In this document: positions 31,824 to 42,610 of the stretch, piece by piece
Layout: each line of letters opens with the position of its first letter
Numbering within the stretch: position 1 is the stretch's first letter
Assembly (NCBI RefSeq): GCF_016742955.1
Contig: NZ_JABBYC010000001.1
Coordinates: 372,001 to 436,000 of the forward strand
Length of the DNA: 64,000 bases
Source of the DNA: Myceligenerans indicum
GTDB taxonomy: Bacteria > Actinomycetota > Actinomycetes > Actinomycetales > Cellulomonadaceae
Direction of reading: 5' to 3'
Translations under genes and position numbers: made by a program
Notes under the pieces: model-generated
Database searches by the model: none
Told to the model about the DNA's origin: nothing
What the model saw: the letters and a program-made list of their open reading frames with translations, nothing else

Positions 31824-32636
31824 ATGTCACAGATCGCCGAGATCCCCTCCGCCCCCAGACCCCGCGCGGGCCGCACGCCCGTCACCGCCACGGTCACCGC
31901 CGTGAGGCGGCTCACGCCCCACATGGTCCGCGTGACGCTGGGTGGTGACGCACTCCCGTCCGTCGATCCGGGACCGTTCACGGACCGCTACATCAAGGTG
32001 GTGCTCGGCCCGCCGCCCGCCGAGGGCGCGCGCCCGCTGGTGCGGACGTACACGATCCGCCGGGCCCGCCGCGAGAGCTGGGACGTGGACGTCGTCGAGC
32101 ACGGTGAGGGGTACGGCGGCCCGTGGGCCGGCCGTGTGCGGCCCGGCGACGAGGTGTCCTTCCTCGGCCCCGGCGGCGGCTACGCCCCTTCCGCGGACGC
32201 GGCCTGGCACCTGCTGGTGGGCGACGAGTCCGCGCTGCCCGCCATCGCGGCGGCCTGCGAGGCCCTGCCGCCCTCCGCCCGGGCGCACGTCTTCGTCGAG
32301 GTCGCCGGACCGCAGGAGGAGCAGGAGCTCGTGTCCGAGGCCGATCTTCAGGTGACGTGGGTGCATCGCGGTGACGGCCCCGGGCTCGCCGGATCGGTGC
32401 GCGCCGCGCACGATTCGGGTGCGCTGCCCGGGGGCGTTCCCCACGCCTTCCTGCACGGTGAGGCGGGTTGCGTGCGCGAACTGCGCCGCTGGGCCCGTGC
32501 CGAGCTGGGCATCCCGCGCGAGCTGTTGTCGGCGTCGGGCTACTGGAAGAGGGGCCGGAACGACGAGGGCTGGCGCGAGGACAAGGCGGGCTGGCGTGCA
32601 GCCGTCGACCGGGACGACGCCGCACTGACCGGCTGA
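31824..32636 (+). CDS. Siderophore-interacting protein (FAD-dependent ferric-siderophore reductase)
   Basis: 270 residues. FAD-binding domain with RTYTIRR (about 74-80) and SIP C-terminal domain with HAFLHGEAG (about 207-215) and SGYWKRGRNDEGW (about 235-247). Such proteins release iron by reducing the ferric siderophore in the cytoplasm, using NAD(P)H or ferredoxin. The iron box on its start region predicts induction in low iron. No siderophore transporter lies beside it in this window. Confidence 0.93.
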   Translation: MSQIAEIPSAPRPRAGRTPVTATVTAVRRLTPHMVRVTLGGDALPSVDPGPFTDRYIKVVLGPPPAEGARPLVRTYTIRRARRESWDVDVVEHGEGYGGPWAGRVRPGDEVSFLGPGGGYAPSADAAWHLLVGDESALPAIAAACEALPPSARAHVFVEVAGPQEEQELVSEADLQVTWVHRGDGPGLAGSVRAAHDSGALPGGVPHAFLHGEAGCVRELRRWARAELGIPRELLSASGYWKRGRNDEGWREDKAGWRAAVDRDDAALTG

Positions 32637-32646
32637 CCACGCCCGA

Positions 32647-32652
32647 TAGGGT
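32647..32652 (+). promoter_or_regulatory. -10 element of the DUF402 gene (leaderless)
   Basis: TAGGGT followed by 6 nt and ATG 32659. Confidence 0.6.
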
Positions 32653-32658
32653 CGCGGG

Positions 32659-33270
32659 ATGACCCAGCGGCCCAGCATCCCCGGCCAACCCGTCCGAGTC
32701 CGGTACACGAAGTGGGACGGCCGTCGGCACTGGACGTTCGATGCCGTGTACCTCGGCACCGACGAGCACGGGGTCTGGATCGGGTACCCCGCCGGGACCC
32801 GCTTCGCGCGGCCCGGCCTCCGGTACCGCGCGAGTACCCGGGGCGTCGGGTTCTTCCCCGATGCCGGCTGGACGCCCGCGTTCTACCCCGGCGACCAGGA
32901 GCACCCCTTCAACACCCGGGTGTACACCGATCTCACGACGGTCCCGGTGTGGCGCAGCGTGCCCGCGGGCCGGGTCCGGCGGCGGGCCTGGGAGGTCACC
33001 ATGGCCGACCTCGACCTGGACGTGATCGGCTTCCGTCCCGGCTACGACGACCCCCGGGGCCGAGGCCCGGCGTTCATCGACGACCAGGACGAGTTCGCCG
33101 AGCACCAGGTGCGGTACGGGTATCCCGCCGACCTGGTGGCACGTGTGGACGCGGACGCGAGAGCGCTCCTCTCCGCTGTGCTCGGGGGCGAGGCGCCGTT
33201 CGACGACGTCGTGCCCGAGCGGTGGTTCGCCGTGCTGGACAGGGTGCTCGGCGGGAAGGGCCTGCGCTGA
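32659..33270 (+). CDS. DUF402 protein (possible nucleoside phosphatase-like)
   Basis: 203 residues, no signal or membrane helix. The core with NTRVYTDLTTVP, the acidic AWEVTMADLDLDVI and the FIDDQDEFAEH segment fits DUF402, a beta-barrel fold shared with FomD and nucleoside di/triphosphatases that use acidic residues to bind metal. Activity here is unproven. Starts leaderless behind TAGGGT. Neighbours (iron reductase, Ugd) do not explain it. Confidence 0.7.
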   Translation: MTQRPSIPGQPVRVRYTKWDGRRHWTFDAVYLGTDEHGVWIGYPAGTRFARPGLRYRASTRGVGFFPDAGWTPAFYPGDQEHPFNTRVYTDLTTVPVWRSVPAGRVRRRAWEVTMADLDLDVIGFRPGYDDPRGRGPAFIDDQDEFAEHQVRYGYPADLVARVDADARALLSAVLGGEAPFDDVVPERWFAVLDRVLGGKGLR

Positions 33271-33318
33271 GCTGCCGGTGCTCGGGTGAACTGCGAGGCC
33301 ACCCGGGAGTGCAGCCCG

Positions 33319-33324
33319 TACGAT
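33319..33324 (+). promoter_or_regulatory. -10 element of ugd (leaderless)
   Basis: TACGAT followed by 7 nt and ATG 33332. It overlaps an in-frame ATG at 33323, which is therefore not the start. Confidence 0.65.
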
Positions 33325-33331
33325 GGGCCGC

Positions 33332-34498
33332 ATGAAGATCGCCGTCGTGGGGACGGGCTACGTGGGCCTGTCGAACGCAGTCCTGATCGCCCAGAATCAC
33401 GAGGTCTGGGCAGTCGACCTCGACGAGACCAAGGTTGCGCAGGTCAACGAGCGGCGCTCGCCGGTCGTGGACGCGGAGCTCGAGGAGTACCTGCGCGACC
33501 ATGACCTGAACCTGACCGCGACGCTCGACGCGCACGCCGCCTACGAGGGCGCGGAGGTCGTCGTCGTGGCCACGCCCACGAACTACGACGAGGTCTCGAA
33601 CTTCTTCGACACCTCGTCGGTGGAGTACGTTATCAAGGACGTGCTGGGCGTCGCCCCGGATGCGACGATCATCATCAAGTCGACCATCCCGGTGGGGTTC
33701 ACCGAGCGCATGCGCTCCGAGCACCCGGACGCCGCGATCATCTTCTCCCCGGAGTTCCTGCGCGAGGGGCGGGCGTTGTACGACAACCTGCACCCGTCGC
33801 GCGTCGTGGTCGGAGACCGGTCCGAGCGTGGCAAGCGGTTCGCGGACCTGCTCCTGGAGGGCGCGGTCACCAAGGACGTCCCGGTGCTGCTGACCGAGGC
33901 GACGGAGGCCGAGGCGATCAAGTTGTTCGCCAACACCTACCTGGCGCTGCGCGTGGCGTACTTCAACGAGCTGGACAGCTACGCGGCCATCCACGGCCTC
34001 GACACCGCGCAGGTCATCGAGGGTGTGGGCCTGGACCCGCGGATCGGCTCGCACTACAACAACCCGTCCTTCGGCTACGGCGGGTACTGCCTGCCCAAGG
34101 ACACCAAGCAGCTGCTGGCGAACTACTCCCAGGTCCCGCAGAACCTCATCCAGGCCGTGGTCGACGCGAACACGACGCGCAAGGACTTCGTCGCCGCCGA
34201 TATCCTGCGCCGCGAGCCGAAGGTCGTGGGCGTGTACCGGCTCGTCATGAAGTCCGGCAGCGACAACTTCCGGGCCTCCGCGATCCAGGGCATCATGAAG
34301 CGGATCAAGGCCAAGGGCGTCGAGGTCGTGGTGTACGAGCCGACGCTGGACGGGGACGAGTTCTACCACTCCGAGGTCATCGAGGACCTCGAAGCGTTCA
34401 AGGCTCGCGCGGACGTCATCATCGCCAACCGCCGCACCGACGTCCTCGACGACGTCGCGGAGAAGGTCTACACGCGCGACATCTACGGCCGCGACTGA
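33332..34498 (+). CDS. ugd: UDP-glucose 6-dehydrogenase
   Basis: 388 residues; oxidises UDP-glucose to UDP-glucuronate with two NAD. N-terminal Rossmann motif [19 protein letters not shown], then FSPEFLREG, the central helix and the catalytic Cys in [13 protein letters not shown] (about 250-262). The C-terminal UDP-binding domain is shorter than in the 430-470 residue enzymes, matching the short Ugd class of capsule loci. The start was moved from 33323 by promoter position and the usual MKI beginning. Confidence 0.93.
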   Translation: MKIAVVGTGYVGLSNAVLIAQNHEVWAVDLDETKVAQVNERRSPVVDAELEEYLRDHDLNLTATLDAHAAYEGAEVVVVATPTNYDEVSNFFDTSSVEYVIKDVLGVAPDATIIIKSTIPVGFTERMRSEHPDAAIIFSPEFLREGRALYDNLHPSRVVVGDRSERGKRFADLLLEGAVTKDVPVLLTEATEAEAIKLFANTYLALRVAYFNELDSYAAIHGLDTAQVIEGVGLDPRIGSHYNNPSFGYGGYCLPKDTKQLLANYSQVPQNLIQAVVDANTTRKDFVAADILRREPKVVGVYRLVMKSGSDNFRASAIQGIMKRIKAKGVEVVVYEPTLDGDEFYHSEVIEDLEAFKARADVIIANRRTDVLDDVAEKVYTRDIYGRD

Positions 34499-35545
<1,047 letters not shown>

Positions 35546-35581
35546 CGCACCGGAGCTTCCGGCGGTCGCCGCCCGCCGGGT

Positions 35582-35627
35582 ACGACAGCGGCGTCGACGG
35601 GGTCACCTCCGTCGACGCCCCTGTCGT
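35582..35627. terminator. Long bidirectional hairpin between rmlB and rmlC
   Basis: Arms 35582-35600 and 35609-35627 pair at 18 of 19 positions (one C/C mismatch) around an 8-nt loop. It lies 36 nt after the rmlB stop and 33 nt after the rmlC stop, so it can end both transcripts. Confidence 0.75.
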
Positions 35628-35660
35628 GTTCGCCGGTGTTGTCTCCTCGGCGGTACCCGT

Positions 35661-36275
35661 TCAACGGAGGGTCGTGAGGTACTTCTCCACGTCCTCCATG
35701 GCCGGGAGCAGACCCTGCTCCTCGGCCTGCGCGAGAGTGGGGGCCGCCTCGTCCTTCGCGGAGAACTGGTGGGTGAGGGGGCTGCCGTCGCGGGCCGTGG
35801 TGGGCCAGTCGATGCCGATCGCCGGGTCGAGCGGGTGGATCCCGTGCTCGCGCTCGGGCGCGTAGCCGGCGGAGCAGAAGTACATCACCGTCGAGTCGTC
35901 CTCCAGGGACAGGAACGCGTGCCCGAGGCCCTCCGACAGGTAGATGGCACGGCGGTCGACGTCGTCGAGCAGCACGCTGTCCCACTGGCCGAACGTGAGC
36001 GAGCCGGTACGGATGTCGACGACGACGTCGAGCACGGCGCCGCGCAGGCACTGCACGTACTTGGCCTGGCTGGGTGGGACGTCGGCGAAGTGGATGCCGC
36101 GCAGTACCCCGGCGGCGGAGACGGAGCAGTTGGCCTGCTGCAGGTCGAACGCGTGCCCGGCCGCCTCGGCGAACGGACCGGCCTTGAACGCCTCCAGGAA
36201 GAGTCCCCGGGCGTCGCCGAACTGCCTCGGGGTGATCTCGAACGCGCCGGGCACGGACAGTTCGCGGTACTGCAT
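35661..36275 (-). CDS. rmlC: dTDP-4-dehydrorhamnose 3,5-epimerase
   Basis: 204 residues; cupin-fold epimerase. RGLFLEAFK, the catalytic His in VLRGIHFADVPPSQAKYVQC (about 63-82), VVVDIRTGSLTFGQW and SEGLGHAFLSLEDD are family motifs. The ATG at 36275 has GAGGAG 6 nt upstream; the upstream frame to 36305 lacks conservation. Divergent from rmlD. Confidence 0.95.
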   Translation of the reverse strand: MQYRELSVPGAFEITPRQFGDARGLFLEAFKAGPFAEAAGHAFDLQQANCSVSAAGVLRGIHFADVPPSQAKYVQCLRGAVLDVVVDIRTGSLTFGQWDSVLLDDVDRRAIYLSEGLGHAFLSLEDDSTVMYFCSAGYAPEREHGIHPLDPAIGIDWPTTARDGSPLTHQFSAKDEAAPTLAQAEEQGLLPAMEDVEKYLTTLR

Positions 36276-36336
36276 GAGGACTCCTCGGAGCAGGGAAGAC
36301 CCCACGTTGCGGAGGTGGGGACGGGGCGTCGGACCC

Positions 36337-36342
36337 TAGGAT
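36337..36342 (+). promoter_or_regulatory. -10 element of rmlD (leaderless)
   Basis: TAGGAT followed by 7 nt and ATG 36350. Confidence 0.55.
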
Positions 36343-36349
36343 CATACGT

Positions 36350-37231
36350 ATGGAACCAAGAGGTGGCGTGCGGGAGCGGTGGCTGGTGGTCGGAGCCGCC
36401 GGGATGCTCGGACAGGACATGGTGGACGTTGCCCGGGGCGCCGGCCACGACGTCGTGGCGGCGGGGCGAGGCACCGGGCTCGACATCCTCGACCCGGTCG
36501 CCACCACCCGGGCGGTGCAGGGGTACGACGTCGTGGTGAACTGCGCCGCCTGGACCGCCGTGGACGACGCGGAGGCGCACGAGCCGGAGGCGTTTGCCGT
36601 CAACGCGGTCGGAGCGGCCCACCTGGCGCGCGCCTGCGCGAGCCAGGGCGCCCGGCTCGTCCATGTGTCCACCGACTACGTGTTCGACGGGTCCGCGACC
36701 GCACCGTACGCGGAGGACGCGCCCGTCGTGCCCCGATCCGCCTACGGACGGACCAAGGCTGCGGGGGAGTGGGCCGTCCGGGCCGAGGCACCCGGCTCGC
36801 TGATCGTGCGCACGGCCTGGCTGTACGGAGCGGGCGGTCCCTGCTTCCCGAGGACGATCGCGAGGCTCGCCGCCGAGAGGGACCGGCTGGACGTCGTGGA
36901 CGACCAGGTGGGGCAGCCCACCTGGACCCGCGATCTGGCCGGCCTGATCGTGCGGCTCGTCGCCGCGGACGTGCCGGCGGGCATCTACCACGGCACCTCC
37001 GCGGGCGAGGTGTCGTGGTACGGCTTCGCGGAGCGGGTGGTGGCAGCGACGGGGAACCAAGTGAAGCTGGAGCCCACGACGAGCGACGTCTTCCCGCGCC
37101 CGGCGCCCCGCCCGGCGTACTCGGTCCTTTCCCACGCGGCCGTGGCCGCGGCGGGAGTCACCCCGATCGGCGACTGGTCGCAGCGGTGGTCGGAAGCCGC
37201 CGCGGAGACGCTCGGGCCGGTCTCGCCCTGA
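36350..37231 (+). CDS. rmlD: dTDP-4-dehydrorhamnose reductase
   Basis: 293 residues; final NAD(P)H-dependent step to dTDP-L-rhamnose. Rossmann motif VVGAAGMLGQDMV (about 11-23), VNCAAWTAVDDAE, STDYVFDG and the YGRTKAAGE Tyr-Lys pair are intact. The next bases (from about 37260) fall sharply in GC, marking the edge of an inserted segment. Confidence 0.95.
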   Translation: MEPRGGVRERWLVVGAAGMLGQDMVDVARGAGHDVVAAGRGTGLDILDPVATTRAVQGYDVVVNCAAWTAVDDAEAHEPEAFAVNAVGAAHLARACASQGARLVHVSTDYVFDGSATAPYAEDAPVVPRSAYGRTKAAGEWAVRAEAPGSLIVRTAWLYGAGGPCFPRTIARLAAERDRLDVVDDQVGQPTWTRDLAGLIVRLVAADVPAGIYHGTSAGEVSWYGFAERVVAATGNQVKLEPTTSDVFPRPAPRPAYSVLSHAAVAAAGVTPIGDWSQRWSEAAAETLGPVSP

Positions 37232-37277
37232 CGATGCCCTTCTCGCCCTTCGCCGTCCGCTAGGGTGCTATATGTCA

Positions 37278-37619
37278 TTAATTAGGGAAATATGTCGTAT
37301 ATCTCTGGTAAATTCTACACAGGTGCCTGCCGACGCGTGAACCGGTGCAGCCCCCGAACGCATCTCGATATCTGCGTCTGATCGTGTGCACCGTTCTGGT
37401 CACGCGGGGATCCTCGGCGACGAAAGATGCCATTGCCGTGTGGTGGTCCCGCGGAATCAGGAGGAGATGTCCTAGGGTCATAGGCGCGTGGTCGGCGATC
37501 AGGAGCATTTTCCCGCATCGGGTGACAATGCGGTTGGCAAGGTGTCGCACGGTCGATGCGGGGTCGGCGACGAGAGGGACGCAGAAGTCGCAGTCGAGCA
37601 CTCGGAGCGGACCGGACAT
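37278..37619 (-). pseudogene. HIT-like protein, probably truncated at its C-terminus
   Basis: 113 residues. The N-terminal half resembles small HIT-family nucleotide hydrolases: a CDFC pair (about 10-13) and MTLGHLLLIPRDHHTAM (about 47-63). After about residue 90 the expected histidine triad HxHxH is missing, and it is not found in the other two minus-strand frames either; the last 25 residues look random and AT-rich. GGGGTG precedes the ATG. It seems a remnant broken at the low-GC border, though an unusual short family member is possible. Confidence 0.5.
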
Positions 37620-37664
37620 GAAATATCACCCCATGAACGCTGACGATGCCACCTATATACGGTT

Positions 37665-37670
37665 TATCCT
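37665..37670 (+). promoter_or_regulatory. -10 element of the methyltransferase gene (leaderless)
   Basis: TATCCT followed by 6 nt and ATG 37677, in an AT-rich divergent region. Confidence 0.5.
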
Positions 37671-37676
37671 ACTGTC

Positions 37677-38333
37677 ATGAGCTTGGTGCGGCAAGAGGAG
37701 ACCACACTGTCTCACGACCGAATTGTGGCTGAGAAGACGCGATTGTCTTATGAATCGTTCGCCCAGGAGTATGCATTATCGATTCCGCGTCAGGTCACCG
37801 GCGGAATGAAGGAATGGCTTGACCGGTTCGTGGCCGGTGTTCCGCTCACCGGGGCGATCTTCGAGGTCGGGTCCGGAACGGGGCGGGACGCCACGTATCT
37901 CGAGTCCATGGGATATCGGGTCCAGCGGTCGGAGATCGCCGCCCCCTTCCTCAGGAGCTTCCAGGAGCAGGGCATCGGCGCCCTGCGGTTCGACGTGCTC
38001 ACCGACGATTTCCCCGGACGGCAACAGGCGGTGTTCGCCAATTCGGTCTTCTGCCACATGACCAATCGGCAACTGCGCACCGCGCTCGAGAACGTCCACG
38101 AGGCCCTGGACCACGGAGGGCGTCTCGGGTTCAACACCAAGGCCGCGCCGGTGCCGTGGAACAGCATGGTTCAGAACGAGCGGTTGCCCGGGGAGCGCTA
38201 TTTCTCCCGTTGGCCGCCGGGCAAGCTGCGCGCCGAGGTGGAACGAGCCGGCTTCACGGTGCTCTGGTGCTCCGAGAGACCTGCCATCCTCCGTCCGACG
38301 CCCTGGGTCAACCTGGTGGTGCGCAAGCGGTGA
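37677..38333 (+). CDS. Class I SAM-dependent methyltransferase, substrate unknown
   Basis: 218 residues. IFEVGSGTGRDATYLESMG (about 62-80) is SAM motif I; FANSVFCHM and GGRLGFNTKA correspond to later motifs. Codons in the first third are AT-rich (for example TTA, AAT, GAT), unlike neighbours, and become GC-rich later. It is divergent from the HIT remnant and sits between rmlD and rmlA, so it may modify a glycan or sugar nucleotide, but this is a guess from location. Signs of transfer are clear. Confidence 0.75.
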   Translation: MSLVRQEETTLSHDRIVAEKTRLSYESFAQEYALSIPRQVTGGMKEWLDRFVAGVPLTGAIFEVGSGTGRDATYLESMGYRVQRSEIAAPFLRSFQEQGIGALRFDVLTDDFPGRQQAVFANSVFCHMTNRQLRTALENVHEALDHGGRLGFNTKAAPVPWNSMVQNERLPGERYFSRWPPGKLRAEVERAGFTVLWCSERPAILRPTPWVNLVVRKR

Positions 38334-38346
38334 CGGGGGCGCCGGC

Positions 38347-39210
38347 TCACTTCTCCACGAGGCTCAGCAGGTAGGTCCCGTAGCCCGATTTCGTGAGCTT
38401 CTCAGCCCGGACGCGCAGCTCGTCGTCCGTCAGGAACCCACGACGCCAGGCAACTTCCTCCGGGGAGCCGATCTTGAGGCCCTGGCGCCGCTCGATCGTG
38501 CGGACGAAGTCCGACGCCTCGAGCAGGGAGTCGAACGTTCCGGTGTCGAGCCAGGCGGTGCCCCGGGGCAGCACCTCGACCTGGAGCCTGTCCTGCTCCA
38601 GGTAGTGGCGGTTGACGTCCGTGATCTCGTACTCGCCGCGGGGCGAGGGGGAGAGCCCCTTGGCGATCGCCACCACGTCGTTGTCGTAGAAGTACAGGCC
38701 TGGGACGGCGTAGCTGGACCGCGGCCGCTCGGGCTTCTCCTCGAGCGAGAGCGCGCGCCCGGCGTCGTCGAACTCGACGACGCCGTACGCCGTCGGGTCC
38801 GCGACACGGTAGGCGAACACCGCACCACCGTCGATGTCGGAGAACCGGGTCAGCTGGGAGCCGAGCCTCGGGCCGTAGAAGATGTTGTCGCCCAGGACGA
38901 GCGCCACGGACTCGGTACCGATGAATTCCTCCCCTAGCACGAACGCCTGGGCAAGACCGTTCGGCGACGCCTGGACGCAGTACTCCAGGTTGATGCCGAA
39001 CTGCGAGCCGTCGCCGAGCAGGCGCCGGAACTGATCGGCGTCATGCGGCGTGGTGATGACCAGGATGTCCTTGATCCCCGCGAGGATCAGGGTGGACAGG
39101 GGGTAGTAGATCATCGGCTTGTCGTAGACCGGGACCAGCTGCTTGCTGAGTCCGAGCGTGATCGGGTGCAACCGGGTTCCGGACCCGCCAGCCAGGATGA
39201 TTCCGCGCAT
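38347..39210 (-). CDS. rmlA: Glucose-1-phosphate thymidylyltransferase
   Basis: 287 residues; first committed step to dTDP-rhamnose. Nucleotide loop [18 protein letters not shown] (1-18), [24 protein letters not shown] and [20 protein letters not shown] are canonical, and [14 protein letters not shown] completes the site. GGAAGGA lies about 10 nt before the ATG. Same strand as the phosphosugar mutase gene 77 nt upstream, which can supply glucose-1-phosphate. Confidence 0.97.
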   Translation of the reverse strand: MRGIILAGGSGTRLHPITLGLSKQLVPVYDKPMIYYPLSTLILAGIKDILVITTPHDADQFRRLLGDGSQFGINLEYCVQASPNGLAQAFVLGEEFIGTESVALVLGDNIFYGPRLGSQLTRFSDIDGGAVFAYRVADPTAYGVVEFDDAGRALSLEEKPERPRSSYAVPGLYFYDNDVVAIAKGLSPSPRGEYEITDVNRHYLEQDRLQVEVLPRGTAWLDTGTFDSLLEASDFVRTIERRQGLKIGSPEEVAWRRGFLTDDELRVRAEKLTKSGYGTYLLSLVEK

Positions 39211-39287
39211 GGTTCCCGATCCTTCCATGACGGGCCGGGCACGCAACCACGTGCCGTGGTGCGTCGGGTCGGCGCCGGCCCACGAGC

Positions 39288-41126
39288 TCAGAGCCCGAGC
39301 GCCGACGCCAGCTCCTTCTTCAGCCGCTCCAGCCGCTCCTGTGCCGCGACCCGGTGCCGCCCCAGGTCCTCGCCGGTGGCGTCGCCGGCCACGGAGCTCA
39401 CGACCTCCAGGTAGCACTTCACCTTGGGCTCGGTCCCGCTGGGCCGGACGATCACGCGAGTGCCGTCGTCGGCCGTCAGCACGATGCCGTCCGTGGGCGG
39501 CAGCCCGTCCACCCCCTCCGACAGGTCGACGACACCGGTCACGGGTGCGCCGTCGAGCGTGTCCGGGGGAGCCGCACGCAGACGGCCCATCGCCTCCGGG
39601 ATGCGGGCGAGATCCGTGAACCGGGCCGCGAGCTGACCGGTGCTGTACAGGCCGCACGCCCGGGCGATGTCGTCCAGCGCGTCCAGGAGCGTGCGCCCGG
39701 ACTCCTTGAGCCGCTCGGCGAGCAGTGCCACGCGCAGGGCCGCGGACAGGCCGTCCTTGTCCCGCACGGCGTCCGGGTCCACGCAGTACCCGAGCGCCTC
39801 CTCGTAGCCGAACACCAGGTCCGGGGTGCGTGCGATCCACTTGAACCCGGTCAGCGTGGTGGCGTGCCGCAGACCGTGGCGCTCGGCGATCCGCCCCAGC
39901 AGCCGCGACGACACGATCGAGCATGCCAGCGTGCCCGACGCCGTGCCCCGGGCGACGTCCCAGCCGAGCAGTGCGCCGACCTGGTCGCCGGTGAGCATCC
40001 GCCAGCCGTGCGACCGCGCGGTCTCGGCCCCCTGATAGGTGCCCCAGTCGGCGTCGTACACGGCCACGGCGCAGCGGTCGGCGTCAGGATCGTTCGCGAT
40101 GACGATGTCGGCCCTCACGTCCGACGCGATCGACATGGCGAGGTCGAGGGCGCCCTTCTCCTCCGGGTTCGGGAAGCGCACGGTGGGGAAGTCGGGGTCC
40201 GGGTCGAACTGCTCCTCGACGGGAACCACGTCGGTGAATCCCGCGTCCGCGAGCACGCGCTCCAGGGTCCTGCCGCCCACCCCGTGCAGCGAGGTGGTCA
40301 CGATCCGCAGAGGAGCCGGACCGGTGTCCTCCTGAGTGATGGCCACGGCCGTCCGGGCGCCCGACACCGGCGTCGCCCGCGGGGCGTGAGCATCGCGGAT
40401 GTGCAGCTCGGGGTCGCGCAGGGAGGCGACCCGCCGGAGGTACTCCTCGTGGAGGTCGTTGCCGAGCACCTTCCAGCCGCTGTCGGCACGCGGCACGGCG
40501 GACGCCCCGCCCGGTCCCTTGGCGATGCGCGAGATCTCCGCGGCGATCCGTGCGTCGTACGGTGGCACGATCTGCGCGCCCTGGCCCGAATCGGTGACCG
40601 CGCGCCCGCCGAGATAGACCTTGTACCCGTTGTCCGCGGCCGGGTTGTGGCTGGCGGTGACCATCACACCGGCGTCGGCGTCGAGACGGCGGACCGCGAA
40701 CGCGAGCACGGGCGTGGGCAGGGGAGCGGGCAGCAGCGAGACGTCGGCGCCCGCCGCGGTCAGCACGGCGGCAGTGTCCCGGGCGAAATCCGCCGACCGG
40801 TGCCGTGCGTCGTAGCCGACGACCACACGCGGTGTGCCCGGGACCGCGGACGCGAGGTATGCCCCCAGCCCGGCCGCCGCCGTGATCACCACGGCCCGGT
40901 TCATGCGGTGCGGGCCCGCGGCCATCGCACCGCGCAGCCCGGCGGTGCCGAACTCGAGCAGCCCGGAGAAGCGGTCGCGCAGCTCGGCCAGCGCCACCTC
41001 GCGCAGGTGCGGGTCGGCGGCCTTGGCGAGCAGGTCCCGCAGGTCGGCGCGGTCGGCGTCGTCCACGTCGTCGGCGATCCACGTCTCGGCGTCGCTCAGT
41101 ACGGCCTCGTCATCCACAAGCGTCAT
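39288..41126 (-). CDS. Phosphoglucomutase/phosphomannomutase family protein
   Basis: 612 residues, longer than the 530-580 usual for the PmmB/PgcA group because of a segment near residues 210-240. Active-site serine loop [16 protein letters not shown] (about 150-165), metal loop [10 protein letters not shown], sugar-binding YEEALGY and phosphate loop [10 protein letters not shown] are all present. Interconverts hexose-1- and -6-phosphates, or deoxyribose-1- and -5-phosphate as in nucleoside salvage. It follows PNP by 26 nt on the same strand, which favours the salvage role; rmlA downstream favours sugar supply. Confidence 0.9.
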   Translation of the reverse strand: MTLVDDEAVLSDAETWIADDVDDADRADLRDLLAKAADPHLREVALAELRDRFSGLLEFGTAGLRGAMAAGPHRMNRAVVITAAAGLGAYLASAVPGTPRVVVGYDARHRSADFARDTAAVLTAAGADVSLLPAPLPTPVLAFAVRRLDADAGVMVTASHNPAADNGYKVYLGGRAVTDSGQGAQIVPPYDARIAAEISRIAKGPGGASAVPRADSGWKVLGNDLHEEYLRRVASLRDPELHIRDAHAPRATPVSGARTAVAITQEDTGPAPLRIVTTSLHGVGGRTLERVLADAGFTDVVPVEEQFDPDPDFPTVRFPNPEEKGALDLAMSIASDVRADIVIANDPDADRCAVAVYDADWGTYQGAETARSHGWRMLTGDQVGALLGWDVARGTASGTLACSIVSSRLLGRIAERHGLRHATTLTGFKWIARTPDLVFGYEEALGYCVDPDAVRDKDGLSAALRVALLAERLKESGRTLLDALDDIARACGLYSTGQLAARFTDLARIPEAMGRLRAAPPDTLDGAPVTGVVDLSEGVDGLPPTDGIVLTADDGTRVIVRPSGTEPKVKCYLEVVSSVAGDATGEDLGRHRVAAQERLERLKKELASALGL

Positions 41127-41152
41127 CTCTTCATCCCCTCGTCGCGTCAGGG

Positions 41153-41992
41153 TCAGATCTTGGCGACGATGCGGGCGAGCAGGTCGCTGATCCGCGGGCC
41201 GGCCTGCTTGCCCGCCTCCAGGACCTCTTCGTGGGACAGCGGCTCCGGGCTGATGCCGGCCGCCAGGTTCGTGACCAGGGAGATCCCCAGGACGTCCATG
41301 CGGCAGTGCCGGGCCGCCACGGCCTCCAGGGCCGTGGACATGCCCACGAGGTCCGCCCCGAGCAGGTGGGCCATCTTGACCTCGGCGGGGGTCTCGTACT
41401 GCGGGCCGTGGAACTGGGCGTAGACGCCCTCGGGGAGCTCCGGGTCCACGCTGCGGGCGAGCTCGCGCAGGCCTGGCGTGTAGACGTCGGTCATGTCGGC
41501 GAAGGCCGCACCCTCGAGCGGGGTCCTGGCCGTGAGGTTCAGATGATCCTTGATGAGCACGGGCTGCCCGGGCCGCCAGCCGATGTGCGTGCTCCCGCAG
41601 CCGTTGGTGAGGATCAGCGTCTCCGCGCCCGCCGCGGCCGCGGTGCGCACCCCGTGCACCACGCGGCGCACGCCCATGCCCTCGTACAGGTGCGTCCGCG
41701 AGCCCAGGACCAGTGCGTGCCGCACCGACCCGTCGGGGCGCTCCACGCGGATCGAGCGGGTGGTGGAGCGGTGGCCCTCGACGGCCGGCTTGAGGAAGCC
41801 CGGGATCTCGGCGGTGGGCATCTCCGCGACGACGTCGCCGATCAGCTCGGCGGCGCCGCCCCATCCGGACCCGAGCACCAGCGCGATGTCGTGGCCGGCG
41901 ACGCCGGACTTGGCGGCGATGTGCTCGGCCGCGGCGGAGGCTACGTCGAACGGGTCGGTGGTGGGATCGTCGAGGTCCGGGGTGGTGCTCAT
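41153..41992 (-). CDS. Purine nucleoside phosphorylase (trimeric PNP family)
   Basis: 279 residues; phosphorolysis of inosine and guanosine. LVLGSGWGG (phosphate loop), GRTHLYEG variant SRTHLYEGMG, NGCGS, FHGPQYETPAEVKM (Glu, Met) and VGMSTALEAVAA are family motifs; NLAAGI and the late Asn position support 6-oxopurines. ATG lies 6 nt after a TAATCT box on the minus strand. Upstream of the mutase gene in one transcript. Confidence 0.94.
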   Translation of the reverse strand: MSTTPDLDDPTTDPFDVASAAAEHIAAKSGVAGHDIALVLGSGWGGAAELIGDVVAEMPTAEIPGFLKPAVEGHRSTTRSIRVERPDGSVRHALVLGSRTHLYEGMGVRRVVHGVRTAAAAGAETLILTNGCGSTHIGWRPGQPVLIKDHLNLTARTPLEGAAFADMTDVYTPGLRELARSVDPELPEGVYAQFHGPQYETPAEVKMAHLLGADLVGMSTALEAVAARHCRMDVLGISLVTNLAAGISPEPLSHEEVLEAGKQAGPRISDLLARIVAKI

Positions 41993-41998
41993 GATCCG

Positions 41999-42004
41999 AG
42001 ATTA
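41999..42004 (-). promoter_or_regulatory. -10 element of the PNP gene (leaderless)
   Basis: TAATCT on the minus strand, 6 nt before the ATG. Confidence 0.65.
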
Positions 42005-42078
42005 ACGGGCGGTGACATCCGAGGCCACCGCCGGTCGGAGGTATCCGTCACCGATGCCCGCCGACGAGGCATCTCTGT

Positions 42079-42084
42079 CAGACT
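42079..42084 (+). promoter_or_regulatory. Possible -10 element of the Nudix gene (leaderless)
   Basis: CAGACT, a weak box, followed by 7 nt and GTG 42092. Confidence 0.35.
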
Positions 42085-42091
42085 GGCGGAC

Positions 42092-42610
42092 GTGACCGAA
42101 TCGCTGAAGCCTCCGCCCGGACTGCACCGCCATGACGGGGACGCCTGGGTCGAGTGCGGCGATCACCAGCACTGGGGCCTCTTCGGGGCGGCAGGGCTGC
42201 TTCTCGTCAGGCGCGGGACGGACGGTGCTCCCGCGCAGCTGGTGCTCCAGCACCGGGCTCCGTGGTCTCACATGGGCGGCACCTGGGGCATCCCGGGAGG
42301 TGCGCTCGCACCCGGAGAGAGCGCGGGCGACGGCGCGCTCCGTGAGGCCATGGAGGAGGCCGCCGTCGATCCGGGCAGCGTGGAGGTGGTCGGCACCCAC
42401 GTCCTGAGGCATCCCCGCTGGAGCTACACGACGGTGGTCGCCGAGGTCCGTGCCGGTGCCGACGTCGTTCCACGGGCCGCGGACGCGGAGAGCCTCGCCG
42501 TCCGCTGGGTGGGGCTCGGCGAGCTCGACGACCTCGACCTGCTGCCGCCGTTCGCCGCCGCGCTTCCGGAGCTCCTGCGCCTCCTGCCCCCGTCCGCGCC
42601 GGCGGGATAG
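42092..42610 (+). CDS. Nudix hydrolase
   Basis: 172 residues. The Nudix box GGALAPGESAGDGALREAMEEAA (GX5EX7REUXEEXGU with Ala for the last Gly) lies at about residues 69-91 and binds metal for hydrolysis of a nucleoside diphosphate derivative. The substrate is not predictable. The start is uncertain because the preceding promoter box is weak; GTG 42092 gives a usual length. Its TAG stop is also the first three bases of the next gene's -10 box. Confidence 0.88.
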   Translation: MTESLKPPPGLHRHDGDAWVECGDHQHWGLFGAAGLLLVRRGTDGAPAQLVLQHRAPWSHMGGTWGIPGGALAPGESAGDGALREAMEEAAVDPGSVEVVGTHVLRHPRWSYTTVVAEVRAGADVVPRAADAESLAVRWVGLGELDDLDLLPPFAAALPELLRLLPPSAPAG

